Source of the DNA: Ferruginibacter sp.
GTDB taxonomy: Bacteria > Bacteroidota > Bacteroidia > Chitinophagales > Chitinophagaceae
Assembly (NCBI GenBank): GCA_025351645.1
Contig: JANXVN010000118.1
Location: 1 to 47,948, forward strand
Direction of reading: 5' to 3'
Length of the DNA: 47,948 nt
Shown: positions 1-8,673 of the stretch, in pieces
Layout of the letters: each line of letters starts with the position of its first letter
Position numbering within the stretch: position 1 is the first letter of the stretch
Translations under genes and position numbers: made by a program
The notes under the pieces: model-generated
Seen by the model: the letters and a program-made list of their open reading frames with translations, nothing else
Databases searched by the model: none
Told to the model about the DNA's origin: nothing

Positions 1-176
1 GTGATGGTGGCTACGGTTTTGGTGTTGTAATATTTAAAGAGCAACATCATCTCTGCCGTATAGTTTTTTACCGTGCCTTTTCCTTTGTCTTGTATGAGCA
101 ATACCTGGCGAAGTTTTTCAATCCAGTGTAAAGCATCCACATTTAATGTTTTAATTGAAATTTCATGCTGTTTCAT
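1..176 (-). CDS. Tyrosine recombinase, N-terminal part (cut by window edge)
   Basis: This is the first 58 codons of a gene reading off the left edge of the window, starting at the ATG at 176. The peptide begins MKQHEIS and carries a helical stretch with KLRQVLL and GTVKNYTAEM. That pattern matches the SAM-like core-binding domain at the N-terminus of phage-type tyrosine recombinases, which holds DNA before the catalytic domain. The catalytic R-H-R-Y residues would lie outside the window, so activity cannot be judged. Such recombinases in Bacteroidota often sit inside mobile elements, which fits the non-coding, cassette-like DNA on its 5' side. An ordinary XerC/D role is possible but less likely given the context. 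Confidence 0.6.
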   Translation of the reverse strand, partial: MKQHEISIKTLNVDALHWIEKLRQVLLIQDKGKGTVKNYTAEMMLLFKYYNTKTVATI

Positions 177-495
177 TTTTGTATATATTTGATGAACAAC
201 AAAAATGAAGGTTTATGATTTGAGGAGCTTTAATAATTGGTGGGAGCCCACCGCAGGTGTTGCTTGAACAAGGGGTTTTGCAATAGTTGGGCTTGACGTT
301 CGTACAATCAGCAGTGGTACACATCCCGGCTTTAGTTCCGGCAGGACAAGCAACATTCGGCTTTTATTGCTTAACATCATTATCTTATCTTTACTCGGTT
401 TTGGTTCCGGGCAGACAGTTGGTCAATACCCAACCATCGCAAAGCCCTGTTCGTTGTAAGCAACCCTATTGGACTAATTAAAACTGCAGTAAAAT
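177..495. other. Non-coding border next to the recombinase gene
   Basis: No convincing gene is present. The only open frame (287-481, 64 codons) has no protein-like composition. The stretch holds short repeated phrases such as TAGTTCCGGCAGGACA near 333 and GGTTCCGGGCAGACAG near 402, a decayed internal repeat. Its position between a recombinase and a gene with a non-ATG start suggests the end of a mobile element, but I cannot define its limits. Confidence 0.3.
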
Positions 496-1362
496 TTGGA
501 CACGCTTAAGGGTATTTTGTTTATTACATTCTGGGCATCGGCTACTGTAGCAACTAAGTTTGCACTAAAATCAGCAGACCTTTTTTTATTTACCAGCCTG
601 CGTTTTGCTACTGTGGCGGTAATTTTACAGGTATATATTTATGGCATAAAAAGTACTAAAGAGGTTTTGCCAACAACCACCCAAATGAAGCAGTTATTAG
701 TGCTTGGTGCCTTGAGTATTACCCTATACATGAGTGGTTTTTTAATTGCTATAGAAAATGTATCTGCGGGGCTGATAAGCCTTATTTTTTCTACCAATCC
801 ATTAATATTGATATTGCTCTCTGCAGTAGTCTTAAAAAATAAAGTCTCGTTAAGAGAGTGGCAGGGCATTGCGATAGCTGTTGGCGGGCTTGTGGTTGCG
901 GCTATACCAAACCTTCAAAATAACCATGCTTCTTTTAAAGGCATAGTGGCCTTACTGGGCGGTATTACCTCCTTTTCCTTAGGCAGTATTTATTTTTCAA
1001 AAGTAAAGCTGGCCCTATCTAATTTAACAGTAAATACCTGGCAAATAACTTATGGCGCCTTATTATTTATACCGCTCGTGTTGCTAAACCATAACCACAA
1101 TTTTTTAGTTGCCGATAAAAACTTTTATTTGTCATTTGCCTGGCTGGTGGTGCCTGTATCTATTTTAGGCTATGGGCTATGGCTTGGGCTACTGCAAAAA
1201 GATCCGGTAAAAGCCGGCAAATGGCTGTTTCTTGCGCCTATATTGGGTTATGCCATGGCAGTAGTTATTTTAAAAGAACCACTTACGGCTTACGGCATTG
1301 CAGGTACAATCCTGGTGCTTGCAGGGTTAATATTTTCCAGAAAAAAAGTGGAGGCTACGTAA
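496..1362 (+). CDS. EamA/DMT-family membrane transporter
   Basis: A 288-residue, strongly hydrophobic protein with about ten predicted membrane segments in two similar halves, the standard layout and length of EamA (drug/metabolite transporter superfamily) permeases. The opening KGILFITFWASATVATKFAL is typical of the first EamA helix, and PVKAGKWLFLAPILGYAMA lies in the second repeat. Such proteins export small metabolites or amino acids; the substrate cannot be read from sequence. The start is TTG at 496: an in-frame TAA at 490-492 rules out anything upstream, and the family N-terminus begins here. The non-ATG start next to mobile-element DNA may mean the original ATG was lost. Confidence 0.8.
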   Translation: MDTLKGILFITFWASATVATKFALKSADLFLFTSLRFATVAVILQVYIYGIKSTKEVLPTTTQMKQLLVLGALSITLYMSGFLIAIENVSAGLISLIFSTNPLILILLSAVVLKNKVSLREWQGIAIAVGGLVVAAIPNLQNNHASFKGIVALLGGITSFSLGSIYFSKVKLALSNLTVNTWQITYGALLFIPLVLLNHNHNFLVADKNFYLSFAWLVVPVSILGYGLWLGLLQKDPVKAGKWLFLAPILGYAMAVVILKEPLTAYGIAGTILVLAGLIFSRKKVEAT

Positions 1363-1567
1363 AGCTTGTAGCCATGCTAGTAAATATATGTTTTTGCCCC
1401 GGCCAATACAACAGCCATGTGGGGCTGCAGTGGCGTCGCACTCTTTTACATTGGTTTTTCAATCATCTTTTTCCACTATGCAGGTAGCAGCGTAGCGTTA
1501 AAAAATATTCCTTTCTTCTTTATTGCAAAATAATAATCAGCGTAAAGTTTTTATATGCTACTATCCG

Positions 1568-1575
1568 TAGGTTTG
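1568..1575 (+). promoter_or_regulatory. Candidate -7 box (TAGGTTTG) for the FadR-type gene
   Basis: TAGGTTTG matches the Bacteroidota -7 consensus TAnnTTTG. A T-rich -33-like stretch (AGTTTTTAT, 1546-1554) lies upstream at nearly the right spacing. It sits 107 bases before the regulator's start codon. It is inferred from consensus only. Confidence 0.35.
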
Positions 1576-1664
1576 CATTCCCAATTAAAGCATTACTAAA
1601 TTAACTATATGTTATCTCACAAAAACATTTATTTAATTACTGCCTATAACTATACCTTTACACA

Positions 1665-1677
1665 TCAGATGACCTGA
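1665..1677 (+). promoter_or_regulatory. Short dyad TCAG-N5-CTGA just before the regulator start
   Basis: The dyad TCAGATGACCTGA ends five bases before the ATG at 1683. GntR/FadR regulators often bind short dyads at their own promoters, so this could be an autoregulatory operator. It is short enough to occur by chance. Confidence 0.2.
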
Positions 1678-1682
1678 CGACT

Positions 1683-2342
1683 ATGGATACAATTGTAAAA
1701 AGAAGCGGTGTGTGTGATGAGGTAGTAAGCAAATTACAGCAGCAAATTGCCTTAGGCAAATTAAAGAAGGGTGACAGGCTTCCTTCTGAACCTGAGCTGA
1801 TGCAACAGTTTGGCGTTGGTAGAAGCAGCATCCGCGAAGCGATACGAATTTTATCAAACTCGGGCTTGGTAAGGGTTAAGCAAGGGCTGGGTACTTTTGT
1901 AGATATGCAGAATGGTACACCTGTGCCCTGGTATAAAAGGCTGGAAAGCTCCACCCCGCAAGACCTTAATGAAGTAAGGCAATTGCTGGAATTAAAAATA
2001 GCAGAAAAGGCCGCTATCAACCGTACACAAAAAGATATTGCGATACTAACAAAATTGCTAAAGAAAAGATACGCCGCAGCGCAAAAGAACCTGGCGGATG
2101 AATGTATAGATGCAGATATACAGTTTCACATCGCTATTGCGGATGCAGCAAAAAACGATATACTCGCCGACCTATATAAAAACATTGCGGCACAAATAAA
2201 AAAATCATTTAGCCAGGCATACACCAATACGGAAATGTTTTTATTAAAACATTCGCTGCACCAGGATTTATTACAAAGCATTATGGATAAAGACCCTAAA
2301 AAAGCAAGGGATTGTGTGTCTTGTATAACTGGGCAATGGTGA
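1683..2342 (+). CDS. GntR-superfamily, FadR-type transcriptional regulator
   Basis: A 219-residue DNA-binding regulator. Residues 5-75 form a GntR winged helix-turn-helix, with the diagnostic RLPSEPELMQQFGVGRSSIREAIRIL phrase spread over residues 32-58 and the wing VRVKQGLGTF. Residues 90-210 form a helical FCD effector domain; the D-x3-H of ADIQFHIAIADAAKN and the H of LHQDLL match FCD metal ligands. The usual final His near DPEKA(R)xxxxHL is missing: the tail reads RDCVSCITGQW. Another frame continues with a family-like NWAMVREVL, so a late frameshift is likely. FadR-type proteins usually control sugar-acid, lactate or fatty-acid genes. Here the next genes are an efflux operon, so the target is uncertain. 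Confidence 0.8.
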   Translation: MDTIVKRSGVCDEVVSKLQQQIALGKLKKGDRLPSEPELMQQFGVGRSSIREAIRILSNSGLVRVKQGLGTFVDMQNGTPVPWYKRLESSTPQDLNEVRQLLELKIAEKAAINRTQKDIAILTKLLKKRYAAAQKNLADECIDADIQFHIAIADAAKNDILADLYKNIAAQIKKSFSQAYTNTEMFLLKHSLHQDLLQSIMDKDPKKARDCVSCITGQW

Positions 2343-2602
2343 GAGAAGTATTGAGTATTGAGTATGCAGACAGTAGATTTTTAAAGTTGGCAATATAAAC
2401 AAGGGCTTAGTACTGAGTATTCACTTTTAAAATAATATATTTTCTGAGTCCATGCTTTTCTAAATCCTGATTATCGAAATAATGTATAGTTACAATCTAA
2501 GTACTAAGTACTCAAAATCTGAGTATTAAGTAATCATAATCTAAGTACATAGCAAAAAACGATTTGCCTGCCTCGGATACTATTTATTTAAAAGTCTTAT
2601 TT
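2343..2602 (+). repeat. Degenerate AGTATTG / AGTACTAA short-repeat spacer
   Basis: The 260-base spacer is studded with variants of GAGTATT, GAGTACT and AAGTACT, for example at about 2349-2367, 2408-2422, 2498-2516 and 2520-2533. Several lie head-to-tail every nine bases. No gene is visible. It resembles a microsatellite-like intergenic repeat rather than operator sites. Confidence 0.6.
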
Positions 2603-4012
2603 ATGAGGTTTTATTTCAGACTCTACAAATGCAGTGCATTGCTGATAACCGTCATTGGTATTTTTCAGTCAACTGATGCGCAAGAACAAAAACAATTGTT
2701 GCTTTCACAAGCGGTGCAGGCAGGCTTACAAAATTACCAAAGCATACATGCTAAGCAGCAATACCTGCGTGCATCTGCAGAGCAGGTAAAAAATACTAAA
2801 AACGAATACCTTCCAAACATAGTAGCCTCTATCCAGCAGGATTATGGTACTATCAACGGTCAGTTTGGTCCTTTAGCTCCATATGGTGTGGCAGGTACAA
2901 GCTCATCTGGACCAACAAATGCCAGCCAAAGCTGGAGGGCAGCCTTTGGCGGCGTTTATATATTGAACACTAATTGGGAAGCATTTTCTTTTGGAAGGCT
3001 AAAATCCCGTATCGAATACTCTGCTTCTTTAGTTAACAGGGATTCTGCAGATGTGGTGCAGGAACAATTTATACAAAGCGTAAAAATATCCAGTGCCTAT
3101 TTAAATTTACTGGTGGCACAAACACTTGCCAAAAGCGCAGTAGCCAACTTAGAAAGGGCAAACTATGTACAACGGGTGGTACTTGCACGTACAAAAAGCG
3201 GGCTTAATGCCGGCGTAGATTCTTCCATTGCCAATGCCGAAGTATCCAAGGCAAAACTATTGATTATTGATGCGGCCAATAACGAACAACAATTCAATAA
3301 CCAGTTGGCACAGTTGATGAATGCCGCACCAGTGGCTTATATAGCCGATTCGTCTTTTTTAAAAGTGTTACCGCAAACTTATAGCACTCAACTTACTGTT
3401 GATCAAAACCCGCAGGTAAAATTTTATAAAACACGTATTGGCCAGAGTAATAGTTATAAAAATTTACTTGCAAAAAGCATTATGCCTAGCGTTAATCTAT
3501 TTGGCATCTTCCAAAGCAAAGCATCTGGCTTCGATTATGACTACACAGCCCAAAACAGCAACTATTCTAAAAATTATTTTACGGGTATCAATCCAACACG
3601 AAGCAATTATGTGGCCGGCGTATCTATCAATTGGAACATAATGAGCATCGCCAAAATAAAACACCAGGTAAGCGCACAAATTTTTATAAGCAACGGCTTA
3701 CAATACGAATATGATTTGGTAAGCACACAGTTAAAAGACCAATTGGTATTATCTGACCAGCACATACAAAATAGTTTACAAAGCTGGCAAGAAGCACCCA
3801 TACAATATAAAGCAGCCACAGATGCCTATCTGCAAAAATCAGTATTATACAAAAATGGATTAAGCAACATCATAGACTTGCAACAGGCATTGTATTTAGT
3901 AAGCAGGGCAGAAACAGACATGAGCGTAGCCTACATCAACGTATGGCAATCATTGCTGCAAAAGGCGGCAGCATCAGGGGACTTTGATCTATTCCTAAAA
4001 CAAGCGAGGTAA
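2603..4012 (+). CDS. TolC-family outer-membrane efflux channel
   Basis: A 469-residue protein (from the ATG at 2603) with an N-terminal signal peptide ending near STDAQ, then long helical stretches with two outer-membrane efflux protein (OEP) repeats, the usual TolC length. It would form the trimeric outer-membrane duct for the RND pump encoded next. I prefer ATG 2603 over an upstream TTG at 2564 because the hydrophobic signal sequence starts there. Features such as KNTKNEYLPNIVASIQQDYG (first repeat), a long alanine/glutamine-rich helix and YKNGLSNIIDLQQALYLVSR (second repeat) are typical. It is the first gene of the efflux operon (TolC, RND, fusion protein). Confidence 0.9.
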   Translation: MRFYFRLYKCSALLITVIGIFQSTDAQEQKQLLLSQAVQAGLQNYQSIHAKQQYLRASAEQVKNTKNEYLPNIVASIQQDYGTINGQFGPLAPYGVAGTSSSGPTNASQSWRAAFGGVYILNTNWEAFSFGRLKSRIEYSASLVNRDSADVVQEQFIQSVKISSAYLNLLVAQTLAKSAVANLERANYVQRVVLARTKSGLNAGVDSSIANAEVSKAKLLIIDAANNEQQFNNQLAQLMNAAPVAYIADSSFLKVLPQTYSTQLTVDQNPQVKFYKTRIGQSNSYKNLLAKSIMPSVNLFGIFQSKASGFDYDYTAQNSNYSKNYFTGINPTRSNYVAGVSINWNIMSIAKIKHQVSAQIFISNGLQYEYDLVSTQLKDQLVLSDQHIQNSLQSWQEAPIQYKAATDAYLQKSVLYKNGLSNIIDLQQALYLVSRAETDMSVAYINVWQSLLQKAAASGDFDLFLKQAR

Positions 4013-4143
4013 GTTATGAGTTATGAGTTATAAGTTCTTTCGGCAGAAATACTCTGCTGAAATTTGAATGGCTCATACTTGCTCTTGTCTCTCAACTCAT
4101 AACGCCTACTTATAACTTTTATGATAACTTATAACCTCTTTAT
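4013..4143 (+). repeat. GTTATGAGTTATAAG-type repeat spacer
   Basis: The short gap between the channel and pump genes contains head-to-tail GAGTTATGAGTTATAAG-like words after the stop codon, and inverted relatives (CTCATAAC, ACTTATAAC) near the far end around 4098-4132. The inverted arrangement could fold loosely around the hairpin at 4038-4062. The same kind of simple intergenic repeat precedes the channel gene. Confidence 0.55.
4038..4062 (+). terminator. Stem-loop inside the efflux operon
   Basis: TTTCGGCAGA and TCTGCTGAAA pair over ten positions (one G-U) around a five-base loop. No U-tract follows, so it is more likely an attenuator or mRNA-processing/stability hairpin between the channel and the pump than a full terminator. 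Confidence 0.4.
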
Positions 4144-7100
4144 ATGAATTTAATCAGGACCGCATTAAGAAAGCCTATCACTATTTTGGTGTTGGTGGCA
4201 GCATTGTTTTTCTTTGGTGTCAATGCTATACGTACCATCAAGATCGACATCTTTCCGGACATGAATATGCCCGTCATTTACCTGTCGCATCCTTTTGGTG
4301 GTTATACGCCAGACCAGATGGAATCTTACTTCGGCAAGAATTATGTGAACCTCATGCTGTATGTATCCGGTGTAAAAAGTATCGAAACAAAAAACATACA
4401 AGGGCTTACTTTGATGAAGCTTACTTTTTACGAAGGTACTAACATGGCGCAGGCCGCCGCTGAAGTTTCTGCTTTTAGTAACAGGGCACAGGCAATTTTT
4501 CCACCAGGTTCGCAGCCGCCATTTATATTGCGGTTCGATGCGTCTACATTGCCGGTAGGCCAGTTAGTGGTAAGCAGCCCCATCCGTACTAATAATGAGC
4601 TGCTTGATTTTGCAAGCGTTTATGTACGGTCTTCTTTTTCTTCTATTCCGGGCCTTGTTACGCCCGCACCTTTTGGTGGTAACCAGCGCACCATTGTAAT
4701 AAAAGTTGACCCTGAATTACTGCGTTCGCACAACCTGACTGCCGACCAGATTGTTGAGGCTTTGCGGGTAAACAACCAAACATCTCCCGCAGGTAATGTA
4801 CGTATCGGCGACAAAAATTACCTTACTCCTGTAAACACCACTATTAAGACGGTAAAAGACTTTGAAAGCATCCCGCTATTTAAAGGCGGCGTACAAAATT
4901 TATATTTAAAAGATGTGGCAACGGTAGAAGACGGTGCCGATATTACCAGTAGTTATGCCTTAATAAACGGCAAGCGATCCGTGTACCTCGCCATCACTAA
5001 ATCTGCCGATGCATCTACCTGGGAAGTGGTGCAGAACCTAAAAAAAGCAATCCCCCGTTTTCAGGCATTGCTTCCGCCAGATGTAAAATTATCTTATGAA
5101 TTTGACCAAAGCAGTTACGTTATTAATGCGGTAAAAAGCTTGTTGAGCGAAGGGGCGATTGGAGCAATACTTACGGGCTTGATGGTGCTGTTATTTTTGG
5201 GTGACCCCAGAGGTGCGCTCATTGTTATTATGACCATACCCATTTCTATCATTGCAGGTATTTTGTTCCTATCCTTGTTCCATCAAACCATCAACATCAT
5301 GACCTTAAGCGGCCTTTCACTGGCCATTGGTATTTTGGTAGATGAATCCACTGTAACAATAGAAAATATACATCAGCACCTTGACATGCATAAGCCCAAG
5401 GCGCTCGCCATTTGGGATGCATGTAAAGAAATTGCCTTCCCTAAGCTCCTTATCTTATTTTGTATATTAGCGGTATTTGCACCGGCTTTTACCATGAAAG
5501 GCATACCCGGTGCGCTTTTCCTTCCATTGGCTTTGGCTATTGCCTTTTCAATGATAGTATCTTATTTTATGGCACAAACATTTGTGCCTATTATGGCCAA
5601 CTGGTTAATGAAAAGCCATAAAGGAAAAAAAGGCGATACGCATACGCCAGGCATTACCGAAGATGCACAATTTATAGCAACCGGGCTTACCACTTTAGAT
5701 GAAAAAGATACCTGGAACGAAAAACGGTTACTGGTAGAAAACCCTTCCTTAAAATTGTCGCCTTTCGATAAGTTCCGTAACCGCTTCCTTCGGTTTTTAG
5801 ACAGGCTTTTTCCTTACTCAAAGCTGGTGGTCGTGCTCTATGTATTATTCATTTCCGGCATTGCCTTTTTGCTATTACAAAGCATTGGTAGAGATGTACT
5901 ACCTAAAGTAAATGCCAGGCAATTTCAGGTTAGGCTGCGTGCGCCGGATGGTACCCGGGTAGAAAATACAGAACGTGACGTAGTTAAATCGTTGGCTGTT
6001 TTAGATACGCTGGTGGGTAAAGATAATATTGCCATTACTTCAGCATTTGTAGGCCAGCATCCTGGCTTATTTTCAACAAGCCCCATCTATTTATTTATGG
6101 CTGGCCCGCAGGAAGCCGTGTTGCAAGTACAATTAAAAGAAGCGTACAATACCAACCTCGAAGAACTGCAAGACAAATTCAGGGATAGGATGAAAGCTGC
6201 TTTGCCCGATGTAAAAATGTCTTTTGAACCAATACAATTAACCGATAAAATATTAAGCCAGGGAGCACCAACGCCGATAGAAGTAAAAGTAGCTGGCAAA
6301 AACAAAGTCTTAAATGAAGAGTATGCCAACAAGCTGATAGAAAAGCTGAACCAGATACCTTACCTGAGGGATGTACAGATAGGGCAGGCAACAAAATATC
6401 CATCTATAAATATTGATATAGACCGCGTAAAAGCAGCCCAGCTAGGTGTTGATGTACAGGATATTTCAAGGTCGCTTACCGCCTCTACTTCTAGTAGCCG
6501 TTACACAGAAAAAAATGTGTGGGTAGACCAGAAAGTTGGGCTTGCCTATAGCGTGCAGGTAGAGATCCCCGAAAATAAAATGAATAGCACCAATGATATT
6601 TTGGAGATACCTGTGCTGAAAAATCAACCAAGGCCTGTAATTGGCGATGTGGCTACATTAACCACTGGTACCACTTATGGCGAAAACGATAACATCGGCG
6701 TAATACCGGTTTTATCTGTCACGGCCAATTTGTATAAAAAAGATCTGGGGCATGCTACCGCAGATGTAAATACCGCCATCAAATCGCTTGGGGTAATGCC
6801 CCGTGGCTTAACGATGGAAGCGAAAGGCTTGAGCGATGTACTGACTGATACACTGGATAGTTTACAATCTGGCCTGATAGTAGCCATCGTTGTTATCTTT
6901 TTAATGCTGGCAGCAAACTTCCAATCGTTTAAAGTTTCGTTGGTTGTACTGGCAACTTTGCCGGCAGTAATATTAGGCTCGCTTTTATTGCTGATGCTTA
7001 CAGGTTCTACTTTAAATTTACAATCGTACATGGGCATGATCATGTCGGTAGGCGTTTCCATATCCAACTCCGTAATGCTTATTACAAATGCAGAGCAATT

Positions 7101-7419
7101 GCGCAAGCACAATGGCGATGCTTTAAAATCGGCCAAGGAAGCAGTGTCTTTGCGTATGCGCCCGATATTAATGACGAGTGTGGCCATGGTTGCAGGAATG
7201 ATACCAATGGCTGCAGGCCTTGGCGAAGGCGGGGACCAGGCATCTCCATTAGGCCGTGCTGTTATTGGCGGGCTTGTTGCATCTACCTTTGCCGCCTTAT
7301 TTATTTTACCATTGGTATTTGCCTGGGTACAAGGCAAAACAACCACACAATCTGTATCGTTAGACCCTGAAGACATTGAAAGCATACACTATATACCATC
7401 TTTATATGAAAAAAAATAA
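4144..7419 (+). CDS. RND-family efflux pump, inner-membrane subunit
   Basis: A 1,091-residue resistance-nodulation-division permease with the classic plan: TM1 at about 11-29, a large periplasmic porter region, TMs 2-6 at about 335-490, a second TM block beginning near 560, a second porter region, and TMs 8-12 to the end. It would use proton flow to drive export through the TolC-like channel. In the TM4 relay motif GILVDESTVTIENI, D400 is followed by E401 where AcrB has two Asp. In the second half GVSISNSVMLI has Ser where AcrB has the relay Lys (GLTAKNAIL). It belongs to a divergent Bacteroidota/Acidobacteria-type branch, not the metal-exporting CusA branch. The substrate is unknown. The fusion-protein gene overlaps its 3' end. 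Confidence 0.92.
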   Translation: MNLIRTALRKPITILVLVAALFFFGVNAIRTIKIDIFPDMNMPVIYLSHPFGGYTPDQMESYFGKNYVNLMLYVSGVKSIETKNIQGLTLMKLTFYEGTNMAQAAAEVSAFSNRAQAIFPPGSQPPFILRFDASTLPVGQLVVSSPIRTNNELLDFASVYVRSSFSSIPGLVTPAPFGGNQRTIVIKVDPELLRSHNLTADQIVEALRVNNQTSPAGNVRIGDKNYLTPVNTTIKTVKDFESIPLFKGGVQNLYLKDVATVEDGADITSSYALINGKRSVYLAITKSADASTWEVVQNLKKAIPRFQALLPPDVKLSYEFDQSSYVINAVKSLLSEGAIGAILTGLMVLLFLGDPRGALIVIMTIPISIIAGILFLSLFHQTINIMTLSGLSLAIGILVDESTVTIENIHQHLDMHKPKALAIWDACKEIAFPKLLILFCILAVFAPAFTMKGIPGALFLPLALAIAFSMIVSYFMAQTFVPIMANWLMKSHKGKKGDTHTPGITEDAQFIATGLTTLDEKDTWNEKRLLVENPSLKLSPFDKFRNRFLRFLDRLFPYSKLVVVLYVLFISGIAFLLLQSIGRDVLPKVNARQFQVRLRAPDGTRVENTERDVVKSLAVLDTLVGKDNIAITSAFVGQHPGLFSTSPIYLFMAGPQEAVLQVQLKEAYNTNLEELQDKFRDRMKAALPDVKMSFEPIQLTDKILSQGAPTPIEVKVAGKNKVLNEEYANKLIEKLNQIPYLRDVQIGQATKYPSINIDIDRVKAAQLGVDVQDISRSLTASTSSSRYTEKNVWVDQKVGLAYSVQVEIPENKMNSTNDILEIPVLKNQPRPVIGDVATLTTGTTYGENDNIGVIPVLSVTANLYKKDLGHATADVNTAIKSLGVMPRGLTMEAKGLSDVLTDTLDSLQSGLIVAIVVIFLMLAANFQSFKVSLVVLATLPAVILGSLLLLMLTGSTLNLQSYMGMIMSVGVSISNSVMLITNAEQLRKHNGDALKSAKEAVSLRMRPILMTSVAMVAGMIPMAAGLGEGGDQASPLGRAVIGGLVASTFAALFILPLVFAWVQGKTTTQSVSLDPEDIESIHYIPSLYEKK

Positions 7420-8527
7420 ACTGACATTGGCCACCATTTTTCCAGTAGCCTTATTGCTTATTGGCGGGCTGCAAAGCTGTGGTTCCTCTGAAGCAAAAAA
7501 AACAGACGGTGCAGACTCTGCCGCGATGAAAGCAGCGGCGCCTAAACCAACATTTGTATTGCAGAAAGGCATGCTTTCTTCTACGCTGGACATACCAGGC
7601 GAACTTACGTCTTTTCAACAAGTTGACCTGTATGCTAAGGTAAGCAGTTTTGTAAAAAAGATATATGTGGATGTGGGCTCACAAGTAAGCCAGGGGCAAT
7701 TATTAGCTGTTATGGAAGCGCCTGAGATAAGCTCGCAGCTGTCCGGCTCCCAATCCAAATTACAATCTTTTGATGCGTTGTACCAGGGCAGCAAAGCAAC
7801 CTATAACAGGCTGTTGGAAACTAGTAAAACGCCAGGCACTATATCGCCTAATGAATTGGAACTTGCCCTTGCAAGGCAAAACAGCGACCTGGCTCAATTA
7901 AACGCTGCAAAGGCCGCCAATAGAGAAATAACCGACACAAAAAATTACCTGGAAATAAGGGCGCCTTTTAGTGGGATAATAAGCTCCAGGAATGTTAGCA
8001 CCGGTGCGTACGTTGGGCCAGCAGGCAAAGGAAGCGACCAGCCGATGTTTTCCTTGCACCAGCAAAATAAATTACGTTTGGCAGCTTCTATACCAGCTGC
8101 CTATACTTCTTTCCTTAGCAATAAAAGCGAAATTAATTTCACCGTCAATTCAATTGCAGGCCAAAAATTTACAGCCAGGATAGCAAGGCTTGCGGGCGCG
8201 CTCGACAACCGCCTGCGTTCTGAAAACATTGAGATGGATGTTGATAATAGCAGTAAAAAATTATTGCCCGGCATGATTGCCGAAATATCCATTCCGCTGC
8301 AAGGGCAGGATAGTAGTTTTGTAGTACCCAAAACAGCAGTTGTAAACGGTACCGAAAAAGTATTTGTGATAAAAAAACAAGCTGGTAAAGCTCAATGGGT
8401 AGCAATAAAAAAAGGGCGGGAAGCCGATGGTAAGATAGAAATATTTGGTGGGCTTGGCCTTAACGCGGGAGATACAATCATCACTACCGGAAATGAAGAA
8501 ATTAGAGATGGAAGCACTTTAAAATAA
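7406..8527 (+). CDS. Periplasmic adaptor (membrane-fusion) lipoprotein of the RND pump
   Basis: A 373-residue HlyD/AcrA-type adaptor. The start at 7406 overlaps the pump gene by 14 bases; an ATG ten codons upstream gives a poorer N-terminus. A lipoprotein signal ends with LIGGLQSC, so the Cys should be lipidated. Next come a barrel-sandwich/lipoyl part (QVDLYAKVSSFVKKIYVDVGSQVSQGQLLAVMEAPE, split by a helical hairpin rich in Gln and Ala at about 110-165), its closing half with IRAPFSGIISSRNVSTGAYV, and beta-barrel and membrane-proximal domains. It would bridge the inner-membrane pump and the outer-membrane channel. Gene order (channel, pump, adaptor) and overlap support one operon. Confidence 0.92.
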   Translation: MKKNKLTLATIFPVALLLIGGLQSCGSSEAKKTDGADSAAMKAAAPKPTFVLQKGMLSSTLDIPGELTSFQQVDLYAKVSSFVKKIYVDVGSQVSQGQLLAVMEAPEISSQLSGSQSKLQSFDALYQGSKATYNRLLETSKTPGTISPNELELALARQNSDLAQLNAAKAANREITDTKNYLEIRAPFSGIISSRNVSTGAYVGPAGKGSDQPMFSLHQQNKLRLAASIPAAYTSFLSNKSEINFTVNSIAGQKFTARIARLAGALDNRLRSENIEMDVDNSSKKLLPGMIAEISIPLQGQDSSFVVPKTAVVNGTEKVFVIKKQAGKAQWVAIKKGREADGKIEIFGGLGLNAGDTIITTGNEEIRDGSTLK

Positions 8528-8673
8528 TTTTAATAAACCGATAGGCTTGGTAACAAGGAGGGGTTAAGCGTATAGAAATTAAAATGTTTTTGTATTAAGA
8601 TGGCTGCATTTTTTAGATGCCTCTTTGCAACCCCTCAATTGGCCCCGTAACAAACAAAGTTTGTAAATAGCGC
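8528..8673. other. Convergent intergenic gap with an 8-bp inverted repeat
   Basis: The gap lies between the ends of the adaptor gene and the helicase gene. It contains GAGGGGTT (about 8558-8565) and AACCCCTC (about 8629-8636) about 65 bases apart, and a repeated GTAACAA. No good intrinsic terminator with a U-tract was found. Confidence 0.35.

Noticed and set aside
287-481. 64-codon open frame next to the recombinase
   Set aside because: Its composition is not protein-like and it spans the repeat-rich spacer; no start context or homology-like motif is visible.
6675-7385. 236-codon open frame antisense to the RND pump
   Set aside because: It is a shadow of the strongly supported pump gene.
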